A DNA stretch of 64,000 nt from F23-D06 sp002392325 (lineage in GTDB: Bacteria > Bacteroidota > Bacteroidia > Bacteroidales > WCHB1-69), in the NCBI GenBank assembly GCA_946624065.1, contig CAMORT010000001.1, positions 62,001 to 126,000 of the forward strand. The letters are read 5' to 3'. The notes below the pieces were generated by a model. It did no database searches and was not told the origin of the DNA. It worked only from the letters and a program-made list of their open reading frames with translations. Shown here piece after piece: positions 26,878 through 36,300 of the stretch (positions within the stretch are counted from its first letter, which is position 1; each line of letters opens with the position of its first letter). Made by a program: the position numbers and the translations under genes.

Positions 26878-29160
26878 ATGAAGAAATTCTTACTCCTCTT
26901 GGGTTTTATTTGCGGATTGCTGTCGCTTTCCGCCCAGAATACGATGTTGAAAGGTTTCACTTACGATGACTCAAACGGTGAAACCTTGCCTTATTGTACT
27001 GTGCAGTTGATGGGAACCTCTCTCGGTGCGCTCTCTGACGCCAAAGGCGCCTTTGTCATCAATAAGATTCCGAAAGGGAAATATGCCGTAAAAGTCTCCT
27101 TCTTGGGATACAACGACATTATTGACTCTATCGTCGTGGACAAGGATGCCGTAATCACAAAACGCTATTCTTTAGTGCCGGTTTCCACCACATTGGATGC
27201 GGTGCAGATTCAGGGCGAAGGGCAGCGCAAGGAGCAGGAAACGAGAACTTCCGTGATAAGCGTAACGCCCAAGGATATGAGCAAAATGCCCTCCATCGGC
27301 GGACAACCCGACTTTGCCCAGTACCTCCAAGTGCTTCCTGGCGTGATTTCTACGGGTGACCAAGGCGGCCAGCTCTATGTGCGCGGCGGTACACCCGTGC
27401 AGAATATGCTGTTACTGGACGGCGTGCTGCTGTATAACCCGTTCCACTCCGTGGGCATCTTTTCCGTGTTCGACATGGATATTATGAGCAGTGCCGATGT
27501 CTATACCGGCGGCTTTGGCGCGGAATTCGGTGGCAGGGTCTCGTCCGTGATGGATATCAAAACCCGTGACGGCAACAAAAAGCGTATTTCCGGAAAGGTT
27601 GATGTCAGCAATATCCAAACCCAACTGCTGCTGGAAGGCCCGCTGGTCAAACTGAAGGACGACCGTAAAACGGCTCTGAGTTTCATTCTGTCCGGCAAAG
27701 GATCCTATCTTGAACCGGCCTCCAAGTTGTTTTACCCCTATGTGGGGAAAGAAGGCCTGCCCTACAGTTTTTGGGACCTTTATGGCAAACTCACCCTCTC
27801 CACACGCAACGGCACCAAATGGAATGTGTTTGGCTTTGATTTCAACGACATGGTGAATTACAGTTCTATTGCCACATACAAATGGAACAACTGGGGACTC
27901 GGTACCAACTTCCTGATTGTGCCGGGTGATGTGCCCATCACCATTGAGGGCGCTTTGGCATATTCCAAATATATTTGCACATTAGACGAGAAAGAGTTGT
28001 TTAAACCCAAAACCAGCACGATGGATGGCTTCACATTCAATCTTGCCTTCAATTATTATCTTGGAAAAAGCGTGTTGAATGTGGGCGTGGAAACGGTGGG
28101 CTTTAATACGGCTTATTCCTATTACACGAATTTCGGTTCGCCCGTGGATATTGAAGACCATACCACGGATATCTCCTTCTTTGCGAAGTTCAAGTACAAT
28201 TTCCGTAATAAATTGTTGTTGGAACCCAGTTTCCGCCTGCAGTATTATTATGCCGTGGGCGAGGCCTCCCCGGAACCCCGTTTGGCACTGAAATATAATA
28301 TCCTCCGTAATCTGCGATTCAAATTGGCAGGCGGACTCTATTCCCAAAACCTGATTGCGGTGACTTCTGACCAGGATGTGGTGAGTCTTTTTAATGGATT
28401 CATGTCCTCTCCGGTAAGCAGCGGCCTGCTTCCTGCTACCATGATTAACGGTACGGATACCATTAAGGGGAGACTGCAGAAAGCGCAACATATCATTGCG
28501 GGATTGGAGTACGACCCCATCAGTCAGATCAGCATCAATGTGGAGGGCTATTTCAAGAATTTCTCACAGCTGATTTCCGCCAACCGTTACAAGATGTTCG
28601 ATACCGATAATGAGTTTATCTGGGAAAAAGGACGCGCTTATGGTGGGGATATTACGGTGAAATATGACGACAAGGGTTTCTATGTCTGGTTAGTGTACTC
28701 TCTTGGTTGGGTGAAGCGTACGGATGGTGTGGTGTCTTATAACCCGCACTTTGACAGAAGACACAATGTCAACTTGTTGGTGTCTTATTCCTTCGGCAAA
28801 CGCCGCTCTTGGCAGGTGGACGCCCGCTGGAATTTCGGTACAGGATTCCCGTTCACCCAAACACAGGCCTATTATCCGCACTATGTGCCGACTACCATCA
28901 ACGATGACTATGTATCCAATAACGAAGACATCTATTTCCTGTTGGCCGGTCTTAACCAGGCCCGGTTGCCCCATTACCACAGATTGGATATCGGCGCCAA
29001 AAAGAAATTCCATTTGGGCGAGCGCAATTCTCTTGAGTTGAGCATCTCCTTCTCCAATATTTATAACTATAGAAATGTGTTCTATGTGAACAGAATTTCC
29101 AATGAGGTCATTTATCAGCTCCCATTCCTCTACTATTTTGGTTTAACTTGGAGATTCTGA
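26878..29160 (+). CDS. TonB-dependent receptor with carboxypeptidase-regulatory-like N-terminal domain
   Basis: A 760-residue outer-membrane receptor. A signal peptide ends near LSAQ at residue 20. Residues about 23-105 form a CarboxypepD_reg-like beta-sandwich (DSNGETLPYCTVQLMGTSLG). The plug domain spans about 115-230 (FAQYLQVLPGVISTGDQGG, YVRGGTPVQNMLLLDGVLLYNP) and the rest is a 22-strand-type barrel ending in the aromatic FYYFGLTWRF, the usual outer-membrane C-terminus. The substrate is unknown; no SusD partner, siderophore or B12 gene is adjacent. The barrel is shorter than in SusC-type receptors, so iron or small-metabolite uptake is as likely as glycan uptake. Own promoter. Confidence 0.92.
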   Translation: MKKFLLLLGFICGLLSLSAQNTMLKGFTYDDSNGETLPYCTVQLMGTSLGALSDAKGAFVINKIPKGKYAVKVSFLGYNDIIDSIVVDKDAVITKRYSLVPVSTTLDAVQIQGEGQRKEQETRTSVISVTPKDMSKMPSIGGQPDFAQYLQVLPGVISTGDQGGQLYVRGGTPVQNMLLLDGVLLYNPFHSVGIFSVFDMDIMSSADVYTGGFGAEFGGRVSSVMDIKTRDGNKKRISGKVDVSNIQTQLLLEGPLVKLKDDRKTALSFILSGKGSYLEPASKLFYPYVGKEGLPYSFWDLYGKLTLSTRNGTKWNVFGFDFNDMVNYSSIATYKWNNWGLGTNFLIVPGDVPITIEGALAYSKYICTLDEKELFKPKTSTMDGFTFNLAFNYYLGKSVLNVGVETVGFNTAYSYYTNFGSPVDIEDHTTDISFFAKFKYNFRNKLLLEPSFRLQYYYAVGEASPEPRLALKYNILRNLRFKLAGGLYSQNLIAVTSDQDVVSLFNGFMSSPVSSGLLPATMINGTDTIKGRLQKAQHIIAGLEYDPISQISINVEGYFKNFSQLISANRYKMFDTDNEFIWEKGRAYGGDITVKYDDKGFYVWLVYSLGWVKRTDGVVSYNPHFDRRHNVNLLVSYSFGKRRSWQVDARWNFGTGFPFTQTQAYYPHYVPTTINDDYVSNNEDIYFLLAGLNQARLPHYHRLDIGAKKKFHLGERNSLELSISFSNIYNYRNVFYVNRISNEVIYQLPFLYYFGLTWRF

Positions 29161-29262
29161 TGAATGGTTAAAGAGGTAAAATGGGTACATGGGGTGAAGT
29201 TGGTGAAATGTAAAAGGTGAAGGGTAAAGGGTGAAATAGGCGAATTTGGTGGATCAAATGGA
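29161..29262. repeat. G-rich intergenic phrase tract (reverse complement of CACCC/TACCC words)
   Basis: Words such as GTACATGGGGTGAAGTTGG and AAAAGGTGAAGGGTAAAGGG repeat imperfectly. In reverse complement they resemble the C-rich tracts at 3484-3590 and 42193-42228. From about 29263 to the tRNA promoter the DNA is simply AT-rich; I see no gene there. Confidence 0.45.
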
Positions 29263-29400
29263 AAATGCTTCGCTTTTTTGCCTGTTTGAGAATAAAACAA
29301 AGATGATAAAAATCGACACTTTGTTGTAATATATTTGTAATCAACAATATATAAAACAAAAAAAATATTCGCAAAAATATCATATAATTGAAAAAAAGTG

Positions 29401-29408
29401 TATTTTTG
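29401..29408 (+). promoter_or_regulatory. -7 promoter box for tRNA-Asp
   Basis: TATTTTTG followed by CGGCG begins 27 nt before the first base of the tRNA. Confidence 0.7.
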
Positions 29409-29427
29409 CGGCGTTGAAAAAACAAAC

Positions 29428-29505
29428 GGATCGGTAGTTCAGTTTGGTTAGAATACATGCCTGTCACGCATGGGGTCGCGAGTTCGAGTCTCGTCCGGTC
29501 CGCCA
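29428..29505 (+). tRNA. tRNA-Asp (anticodon GTC)
   Basis: A complete cloverleaf: acceptor stem GGATCGG pairs with CCGGTCC (one T-G pair), the anticodon loop CTGTCAC carries GTC, the T arm contains GTTCGAGTC, and discriminator G is followed by an encoded CCA. It is preceded by a consensus -7 box and followed at once by a palindromic terminator, so it is a single-gene transcription unit. Confidence 0.97.
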
Positions 29506-29509
29506 AATG

Positions 29510-29538
29510 AAAAAAGAGCATCATTGATGCTCTTTTTT
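29510..29538. terminator. Bidirectional palindromic terminator between tRNA-Asp and the amidohydrolase gene
   Basis: GAGCATCA (29516-29523) and TGATGCTC (29525-29532) form a perfect inverted repeat flanked by AAAAAA and TTTTTT, so it can end transcription from both sides: the tRNA on plus and the amidohydrolase on minus, whose stop codon is 2 nt away. Confidence 0.85.
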
Positions 29539-29539
29539 G

Positions 29540-30664
29540 TTATTCCCCCCTTTCCAATAATGTTTTGAAAAGCTTCACCCCCACAGGCACCAGTTCATCC
29601 GGAAAATCAAACAACTGATGATGCAAGGGCGGTTGGTCTTCTCCTGAGCCTAAACCGAAGAGTGCACCATCGTAATGCTGTGTCAACAGGCCGAAGTCCT
29701 CGCCCCATGAGAAGGGAACCTCTTTTTCCATGTATTCCAACTGGCACGTTTCGGCGGCGGTTTTGATGCTGTTGACAGCGTCTTTGTGGTTGTTTGAGGC
29801 GGCAAAATACTCTTTCCATGCGATGTCGCTGCTCAGTCCTTCGGCGGTCCGCGTCTCCTCCTCCGCAATGCGCTCCACTTCGGCGCGGGTTTGTTGCAGC
29901 AGCTCGTCGTCCTTGGCACGAATCGTGAACCGCAGCACGCCATGCCCGGCGGCCACGCCGTAGGCCGGCTCGCCAATGCGGAACTCCACTAGCGTGAGCA
30001 GGCGGAAATCATCCTGCCCCATATCGTAGCGGTTCATGGCCAACAACCGGTCGGCGATGGCCTTGGCGGCAGGGTAGGGACTAACCGCCTTTAACGGCTC
30101 TGCCGCATGCGCGGTGCGCCCGTGCAGCTCGATGTCGCAACTGATAACCGAGCAGGTGAAACTGCCTTCTTTGCAAACCACGGCGCCCAACGGCGCGCCC
30201 GGAATGTTGTGCAGCGCATAGACCTTGCTCGGACGGTATTTTTCAAGAATGCCCGTCTCCAGCAGTTTTCCGGCACCCTCGCCCGTTTCCTCCGCCGCCT
30301 GAAAGAAGAGCAAAACGCGCCCTTTTGGCAGCGGATGGAGGTGCAACTGCTCGGCCAACCCCAACAAAATGGTGGTATGCCCGTCGTGCCCGCACTTGTG
30401 CGATACGCCCGGCGTGCGCGAGGCGTACGGCAGGTCCAAAGTCTCCGGCACGCGCACCGCGTCAAAGTCGCCCCGAATCAGGATGGTGCTGCCGCCAGGA
30501 CCAAAGTCATAGACCGCCAACAAATTCAGCGAGTTCTGGAAAACATGGATATGTGTGGGTTCAAACCCGCTAAGTGTGTTTATAATAAACTGTTGCGTGA
30601 AGACCTCCGCTCCGGAGGGCTCCGCCAATTCATGCAATCTGTGCCGGATATCAGGATAATTCAT
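29540..30664 (-). CDS. M20 family amidohydrolase (N-acyl-amino-acid amidohydrolase-like)
   Basis: The 374-residue protein belongs to the M20D zinc/manganese peptidase-amidohydrolase group. Visible metal-site motifs are RGDFDAV (about 65-71), HKCGHDGHTT (about 87-96) and the AAEETGEGAG segment with the catalytic and metal-binding glutamates (about 122-131). HGRTAHAAEP (about 180) begins the dimerisation domain. Relatives remove acyl groups from amino acids, hippurate or indole-acetyl conjugates; the substrate here is unknown. By eye the gene is distinctly richer in GC than the flanking rlmH and tRNA regions. It is separated from rlmH by an AT-rich phrase tract. Confidence 0.88.
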   Translation of the reverse strand: MNYPDIRHRLHELAEPSGAEVFTQQFIINTLSGFEPTHIHVFQNSLNLLAVYDFGPGGSTILIRGDFDAVRVPETLDLPYASRTPGVSHKCGHDGHTTILLGLAEQLHLHPLPKGRVLLFFQAAEETGEGAGKLLETGILEKYRPSKVYALHNIPGAPLGAVVCKEGSFTCSVISCDIELHGRTAHAAEPLKAVSPYPAAKAIADRLLAMNRYDMGQDDFRLLTLVEFRIGEPAYGVAAGHGVLRFTIRAKDDELLQQTRAEVERIAEEETRTAEGLSSDIAWKEYFAASNNHKDAVNSIKTAAETCQLEYMEKEVPFSWGEDFGLLTQHYDGALFGLGSGEDQPPLHHQLFDFPDELVPVGVKLFKTLLERGE

Positions 30665-30751
30665 ATTCTAATTCTTAATCAATTATCGTTTAGCTATTAT
30701 TGATTATCGATACCTACTATCTATAATCGCTAATCTATAATCTATAATCAT
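30665..30751. repeat. Low-complexity intergenic phrase tract (AATCTATAATCTATAATC)
   Basis: The spacer upstream of the amidohydrolase consists of near-tandem words including ATTGATTATCGATACC and CTAATCTATAATCTATAATC. It resembles the tract at 2591-2706 (AATCTATAGTC). No promoter consensus is apparent. Confidence 0.45.
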
Positions 30752-31222
30752 TCAATGGTGATATGGCTCATTATGCAAAATCGTGAACGCCCGATACAAT
30801 TGCTCGGCAAAGATCAGTCGAGTCATGATGTGCGGAAAGGTGAGCTGCGACAACGCCATCTGGGCATTGCCGCGCGCATAAACCGCATCCGAGAAACCGT
30901 AGGCGCCACCGATGATGAACACCACCGACTTGGCTCCACTATTGGCTTGCTGCTGAATGAATTGCGCAAATTTTTTGGAGGTGAATTCTTTGCCGCGCTC
31001 ATCCAACAAAACCACATAATCGCCCGTTTCTATTTTTTTCAGGATGAGTTCCCCTTCTTTCTTTTTCTGTTCCTCTTGTGAAAGCGACTTGGTGTTTTTC
31101 AAATACGGAATGGCCACGGGCTCATATACCGTGTAAAATTTGATTTTCTGCGTATATTGCTGAATGGCGGTATCAAAGACATCACCGTCCGTTTTCCCGA
31201 TCCAAATCAGCTTTATTTTCAT
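30752..31222 (-). CDS. rlmH: 23S rRNA (pseudouridine(1915)-N3)-methyltransferase RlmH
   Basis: RlmH methylates pseudouridine 1915 of 23S rRNA using S-adenosylmethionine. The 156-residue SPOUT-fold protein opens MKIKLIWIGKT, contains the knot/SAM region VVFIIGGAYGFSDAVY (about 105-120) and ALSQLTFPHIMTRLIFAEQLYRAF, and ends NEPYHH, the strongly conserved tail. The final residue seen in many homologs is absent. It follows sufD by 14 nt and may be the last gene of the sufC-sufD-rlmH transcript. Confidence 0.96.
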   Translation of the reverse strand: MKIKLIWIGKTDGDVFDTAIQQYTQKIKFYTVYEPVAIPYLKNTKSLSQEEQKKKEGELILKKIETGDYVVLLDERGKEFTSKKFAQFIQQQANSGAKSVVFIIGGAYGFSDAVYARGNAQMALSQLTFPHIMTRLIFAEQLYRAFTILHNEPYHH

Positions 31223-31236
31223 TGTAAAATGCTGGT

Positions 31237-32475
31237 TTACAGTTTTGTGGGATCTATGGGGAAGATGAGATGCCCATTGTCCGCGTTATGCATCATGCAT
31301 TGGTCGCAGATGGTGAGTTCGCCGTCCAAGCGGCGTTGCACCATGTCGCTGAGACGGTCTTTCAGCGCCTGGATGTCCACATGTTGGCAGATTTCGTTGG
31401 CGAAGGCGAACATGAGCAGTTTGCGCGCGCTGCGTTCTCCGATACCGCGTGTGCGGAGGTAGTACAATGCTTCGTCGTCCAGCTGCCCGACCGTGGCGCC
31501 ATGGCTGCACTGCACATCGTCAGCATAGATTTCCAGGAACGGTTGCGTGTTGATTTTCGCCTTGTCGGTGAGCAGGATGTTACGGTTGGTCTGGAAAGCG
31601 TTAGTGCGCTGTGCGTCGGGCTGCACCACCACATGACCATGGAAACTGGCCTCCGCATCATCGTCCATAATGCCCTTGTACAGTTGGAAACTCTTGCAGT
31701 CGGGGCAGTTGTGCAGCACTTTGATGCGGTTGTCGCAATGTTGCGTTTTGTCAACCAGATAAAGACCGTACAGTTGCGCTTCCGCAAAGGGTTCGTTGAG
31801 GTTCACGTGGATGTTGTTACAGACATAACCCGCATTGAAGGTGATGGCGTTGGAGAGGAAGAAGGAATACCGTTTCTGATAGACATTGATGTGGTGGAAA
31901 AGCAGGGATTCCGCTTCCTTATTCTCGGTTTTGTAATAGTGCAATCGGGCGTTTTCCTCCAGGAAGATTCCCGTGAAAATGTTCAGGAATGTCTTGCCGT
32001 ATTTGGAGGAGTCGTCGCATTGGATAAGCGAGAGTTCCGCATTCCTGCCCACATGGATGATGTTGCGGGTTTGCACCAGCAGGTCCTCGCGGGAGTTTAC
32101 CAGGGAAACGATTTGGAAGGGTTGTGGAACTTTTACATTGTCAGGCACATAGATGAAAATGCCGTCGGTGTATTGCGTCTCGTTGGAGGCAGTCAGGTCG
32201 TCCTTGTCTTCGGCGGCAAGTTGGTTGAGATGGGCGTCCACCAGTTCGGGACACTCCTGAATGGCGGCTTTCAGACTTCCGGCCACTACACCGTTTTCAT
32301 AGCGAGTGAGATGGGAATCCTTGTGCACATACCAACCATTGAGCAACGGCAGCATGACGGAGCCCATATTGGCTACCTGGCAGGTAAAATATTCTTCTAC
32401 AGGCAGATATGGATCCGGCTGCTGTTGCAGCGTATAGTTCTTCAACTGTTTGGAATATTCGTCAAAGGGCTTCAT
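31237..32475 (-). CDS. sufD: Fe-S cluster assembly protein SufD
   Basis: SufD partners SufB and the ATPase SufC in the scaffold that assembles Fe-S clusters. The 412-residue protein has the right-handed beta-helix core of the SufBD family (about 130-380; ENARLHYYKTENKEAESLLFH, SFHGHVVVQPDAQRTNAFQ). It carries the conserved C-terminal stretch IYADDVQCSHGATVGQLDDEALYYLRTRGI, whose Cys/His residues help cluster formation. It starts on the base next to the sufC stop codon. sufB and sufS, usually in the same operon, are not in this window. A 640-residue open frame runs antisense to it and sufC but is a shadow. Confidence 0.95.
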   Translation of the reverse strand: MKPFDEYSKQLKNYTLQQQPDPYLPVEEYFTCQVANMGSVMLPLLNGWYVHKDSHLTRYENGVVAGSLKAAIQECPELVDAHLNQLAAEDKDDLTASNETQYTDGIFIYVPDNVKVPQPFQIVSLVNSREDLLVQTRNIIHVGRNAELSLIQCDDSSKYGKTFLNIFTGIFLEENARLHYYKTENKEAESLLFHHINVYQKRYSFFLSNAITFNAGYVCNNIHVNLNEPFAEAQLYGLYLVDKTQHCDNRIKVLHNCPDCKSFQLYKGIMDDDAEASFHGHVVVQPDAQRTNAFQTNRNILLTDKAKINTQPFLEIYADDVQCSHGATVGQLDDEALYYLRTRGIGERSARKLLMFAFANEICQHVDIQALKDRLSDMVQRRLDGELTICDQCMMHNADNGHLIFPIDPTKL

Positions 32476-33240
32476 TTAGCTGAGTTTTCGTTGTTCGTAC
32501 TCTTCTTTAATCCAGTCATACCCCCGCTTTTCGAGTTCCAGTGCCAGTTCCTTCGGACCGGTTTTCACGATTTTACCGTCAAACAGCACATGCACCACAT
32601 CGGGCACAATGTAGTCGAGCAGGCGTTGGTAGTGGGTGATGACGATGGTGGCGTTGTCGGGGCTCTTGAGTTGGTTCACACCGTTGGCCACAATACGCAG
32701 GGCGTCAATGTCCAGGCCGGAGTCCGTCTCGTCCAGAATGGACAGGGTGGGTTCGAGCATGGCCATTTGGAAGATCTCGTTGCGTTTCTTCTCGCCGCCG
32801 GAGAACCCTTCGTTCACGGAGCGGTTGCTGAGTTTTTCGGTCAGTTCCACCACCTTCTTTTTCTCGTTCATCAGTTTGAGGAACTGTGCGCCGTTCAGCG
32901 GGTCAAGACCACGGTATTGGCGTATCTCGTTCAGTGCGGTGCGCATGAAGTTGGCGATGCTCACGCCCGGAATCTCCACGGGATATTGGAATCCGATGAA
33001 AATGCCCTCGCGCGCGCGGTCCTCAATGCTCAAATCCATCAGGTTTTTGCCCTTGTAGATAATGTTACCTTCGGTGACATCGTAGCCGTCCTTGCCGGCA
33101 ATGACCGAGGCCAAGGTGCTCTTTCCGGTGCCGTTAGGCCCCATGATGGCGTGCACCTCCCCGGCGTTAACTTCCAGATTCACACCTTTTAATATCTCTC
33201 TTCCTTTAATGGAAACATGCAGGTTTTCAATTTTTAGCAT
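32476..33240 (-). CDS. sufC: Fe-S cluster assembly ATPase SufC
   Basis: The 254-residue ABC-type ATPase drives the SufBCD complex. It shows Walker A GPNGTGKSTLA (about 34-44), the Q-loop FQYPVEIPG, the SufC signature FSGGEKKRNEIFQMAML (about 145-161), Walker B and DETDSGLDIDALR, and the switch histidine in VITHYQR. I start at MLKIENLHV (33240); the longer frame to 33282 begins upstream of the promoter box at 33260-33267. It heads a sufC-sufD(-rlmH) unit; sufB would normally come first but the divergent neighbour is a helicase gene. Confidence 0.96.
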   Translation of the reverse strand: MLKIENLHVSIKGREILKGVNLEVNAGEVHAIMGPNGTGKSTLASVIAGKDGYDVTEGNIIYKGKNLMDLSIEDRAREGIFIGFQYPVEIPGVSIANFMRTALNEIRQYRGLDPLNGAQFLKLMNEKKKVVELTEKLSNRSVNEGFSGGEKKRNEIFQMAMLEPTLSILDETDSGLDIDALRIVANGVNQLKSPDNATIVITHYQRLLDYIVPDVVHVLFDGKIVKTGPKELALELEKRGYDWIKEEYEQRKLS

Positions 33241-33259
33241 AATGTGTTTTTTAGGGCTG

Positions 33260-33267
33260 CAAAGATA
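33260..33267 (-). promoter_or_regulatory. -7 promoter box for sufC
   Basis: TATCTTTG followed by CAGCC on the minus strand ends 19 nt before the sufC ATG and lies 32 bp from the divergent helicase promoter. Confidence 0.75.
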
Positions 33268-33299
33268 CGCAATATGACGCATTCTTCGGTGTTTTTTTG

Positions 33300-33307
33300 T
33301 AACTTTG
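33300..33307 (+). promoter_or_regulatory. -7 promoter box for the AddA/RecB-like gene
   Basis: TAACTTTG followed by CAC, preceded by a T run, ends 37 nt before the ATG at 33345. Confidence 0.7.
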
Positions 33308-33344
33308 CACTTCGATTTCTGAACCTTGAATTTTTAATTTTTAT

Positions 33345-36300
33345 ATGTTTACCACCTATTCCGCTTCCGCCGGCTCCGGCAAAACCACCAACCTTGTCGC
33401 CGATTATCTGTCTCTCTGCTTCCATTTCGACAAACGCCATATCAGCCAACATATTGACGAACACCAGTTGGATTTATACCAGAAAATCCTTGCCATTACC
33501 TTTACCAATAACGCCAGTAGCGAGATGAAGAGCCGTATTGTGCAAACACTGCACATTATGGCCTTCAAGAAAAAAAGTTCGTTTGATGATGGCACAAAAG
33601 CCATCTATGACATGGTGGTGAAAAAACTTTTCGGTGAGAATCCGGAGTTGGAGGAGGATGTGATGGAACAATTCTTGGCGGTTGAATCCAAAGAACTGCT
33701 CCGGCGTATCATTTTCGATTATGCGCGCTTCACGATATCCACTATCGACAGCTTCTTCCAGCGTGTGATACGCTCGTCGGCCCTTACCCTGGACCTCAAT
33801 CTCAATTATGCCGTGCAGATTGACATGGATGAGTTTTATCTCCAGGCCATCGACCAACTTTTGAACGAACTGTCCGCTGAATCGGATTTGGCGCGCCGTG
33901 TTATCTTCTTGTTAGACAATGCGATGGAGGATACCGGCAGAATGGATGTGGACCGGGTTCTGAAAACCACGCTGGAAATCCTTTACGATAATGCGGAGAA
34001 AAATCTCGATTATCTTGAAATTCTGGCCAGTTCCGACGAAGAAGAGATGCGGAAGTATATTCAAAATCTCAGGAAAAACATAAAAACCATTCCCGATATT
34101 CTCAAAAATAAATTGAAAACGATTACGCAAGAGGGGGATGTCTGGATGAAAAAACTAGACCTCAATTTTCAAAAAAACAGCTTGAACAAGTGGTTTACTA
34201 AAGTCCAAGAGGATCCGATTGGCAATTATGTGAAGTGTTTTGAAGATTTCAGAGGAGCAAAGGGCAAACTTTTCAAAAAGGGTAGCTTTACAGATGACGA
34301 ACAGGCGCGGATTGACGAGTGCCTGCCTCATATTGAAGATTGTTTCAAACGGATGGTCGATGTGCAGAATAAATGGCGCGGACAGTACCTTGACAGCGAA
34401 ATCCGGAATAAAAATGCGGACAAATTGTTGATGCTGAATGATTTGAAGCTGAAGATGGAAGAAATCAAACGCCAAAATAATGTGTTTATTCTTGGAGAAT
34501 CCAATACGCTGATTTACAAGACGATCCAACAACGCGGGTTTGAGACGCTCTTCGACCGCATCAAGTTTGAGAATTTCTTTATCGATGAGTTTCAGGACAC
34601 CTCCAAAATGCAGTGGGATGACCTCAAACCCATCATTATCAATAACGCCCTCTCCCAATCCGACCGCCAGGTTTCCCTCTTCGGGGATGTGAAGCAAGCT
34701 ATTTACCGTTTCCGCAACGGAGATGCGGATTTGTTTTATAAGCTTTTGGATTACAATCGTTTACAACAAGATTCGGATTTGCGTGTGATAGACAAGGACC
34801 ATTATGAGCAGGTTCCGTTAGACACCAATTATCGCTCGATGAAGTCGGTGGTGGAATTCAATAATGAGTTCTTTGATTATTATTCCAAGGAGTTGGGTTT
34901 GGACAAGTACTATGCGGAGGGGTTGAAACAGCAGGTGTTCTTCCAGAAACTGGGATTGGTGCAGGTGTTCACATTCACATCTAAAGATAAAAAGGAATAT
35001 AAGCGCTTAAATCGTCCGTTAGACAAAGACTTTTTGGATCAGGTGTTGAATGATGATGCCATTAAAGTACAGGATATGGATGTGTTGTGTGCCGTGGAAG
35101 ATGCCCGCGCGCGCGGCTACGCTGACCGTGACATTGCCATTCTCTGTCGTGACCATAAGGTGTGCAAACGATTGGCAGACACTATGTTGCGAATGGGATG
35201 GAATGTGGTTACAAAAAAATCGCTCAGTTTGGGTGCTTCGGTGGATGTGAATCTCATCATTTACACGCTCCAGTATCTGTTGCACCCCGACGATTCCGTG
35301 TCCAAAAGCACAATCCTGTATCATGTCGCACAATTGCAGCATGAACATGACATTTTTGCCAACTATGTCCCTAAAATAAAAGAGGCCGGATTTTTCGAAA
35401 AACTCCTGGCAGAGAGGTTCCAGAAGCCCATTCCTCGCGAGAAATGGCTTGCCGAACCGCTTTTCCTGCTGGTGAAAGACATCATTCTCTATTATGGCAT
35501 GCAGAATCTGCAAAGTCCGTTCTTGGTTGAGTTTGAGAGTTATGTGTGGCAGTATTTGCAGAACTACAACGGTGAGATTTCCAAATTCCTGATGTGGTGG
35601 TGGCAGCAGGTGGATAACGACAAATTGCCTTCCCTGACCTTGCCCCCTGGTCAAAACGCCATCAATATCAGCACGATACATGCCTCCAAAGGATTGCAAT
35701 ATCCCGTGGTGATTTTGCCAAATACCAGTCCGAGAGAGAAACCTATTCCAGTTTGGGACAAAGTGGATGACAGGAAGGTGGCTTATGTGGAGTTGAGTGA
35801 TAAGAACAGCATTGGCTCATCGTATGAAGCGAAATTTGTGGAAGAACGACTTGGCGCCAACATGGATGAGTTGAATGTGTTGTATGTGGCACAGACCCGT
35901 GCGCGTGACATGCTGTACATTTCCGCCCAGAAAGAGACAAAAAACGCGTATGGCGATAATCTTAAATCTTTTTGCACGCTTAAAAGGGACGATTCTCAAG
36001 ATATTGATCCTCAAAAATATAAGCCCTTTTTGAGTATCGAGCATGACGAGGAAGACGATCGGTATTTTTATCTTGGTGACTTGGATTGGAAGAAACCCCA
36101 AAAGAAGAATTCGGATGCGGACCAGAATCCGGCCGTTACGCCTGAAATGGTGAAGTCGGATTTTGAGTTCGGGCAGATAGAGATGGTGTACGAACCGGAA
36201 ATTTCGGCGGACGATCCGCGCGCCGAAGGAACTTTTGTCCACGATTTCTTATCTCGGCTGTCCGATTTTCCGCAAACAGAAGATGCTGTGGAACAATGTG

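Noticed and set aside
31270..33192. 640-residue open frame on the plus strand antisense to sufD and sufC
   Set aside because: It spans two well-conserved minus-strand genes and the junction between them, and its translation shows no recognisable domain. Such long antisense frames follow from the codon bias of the real genes.
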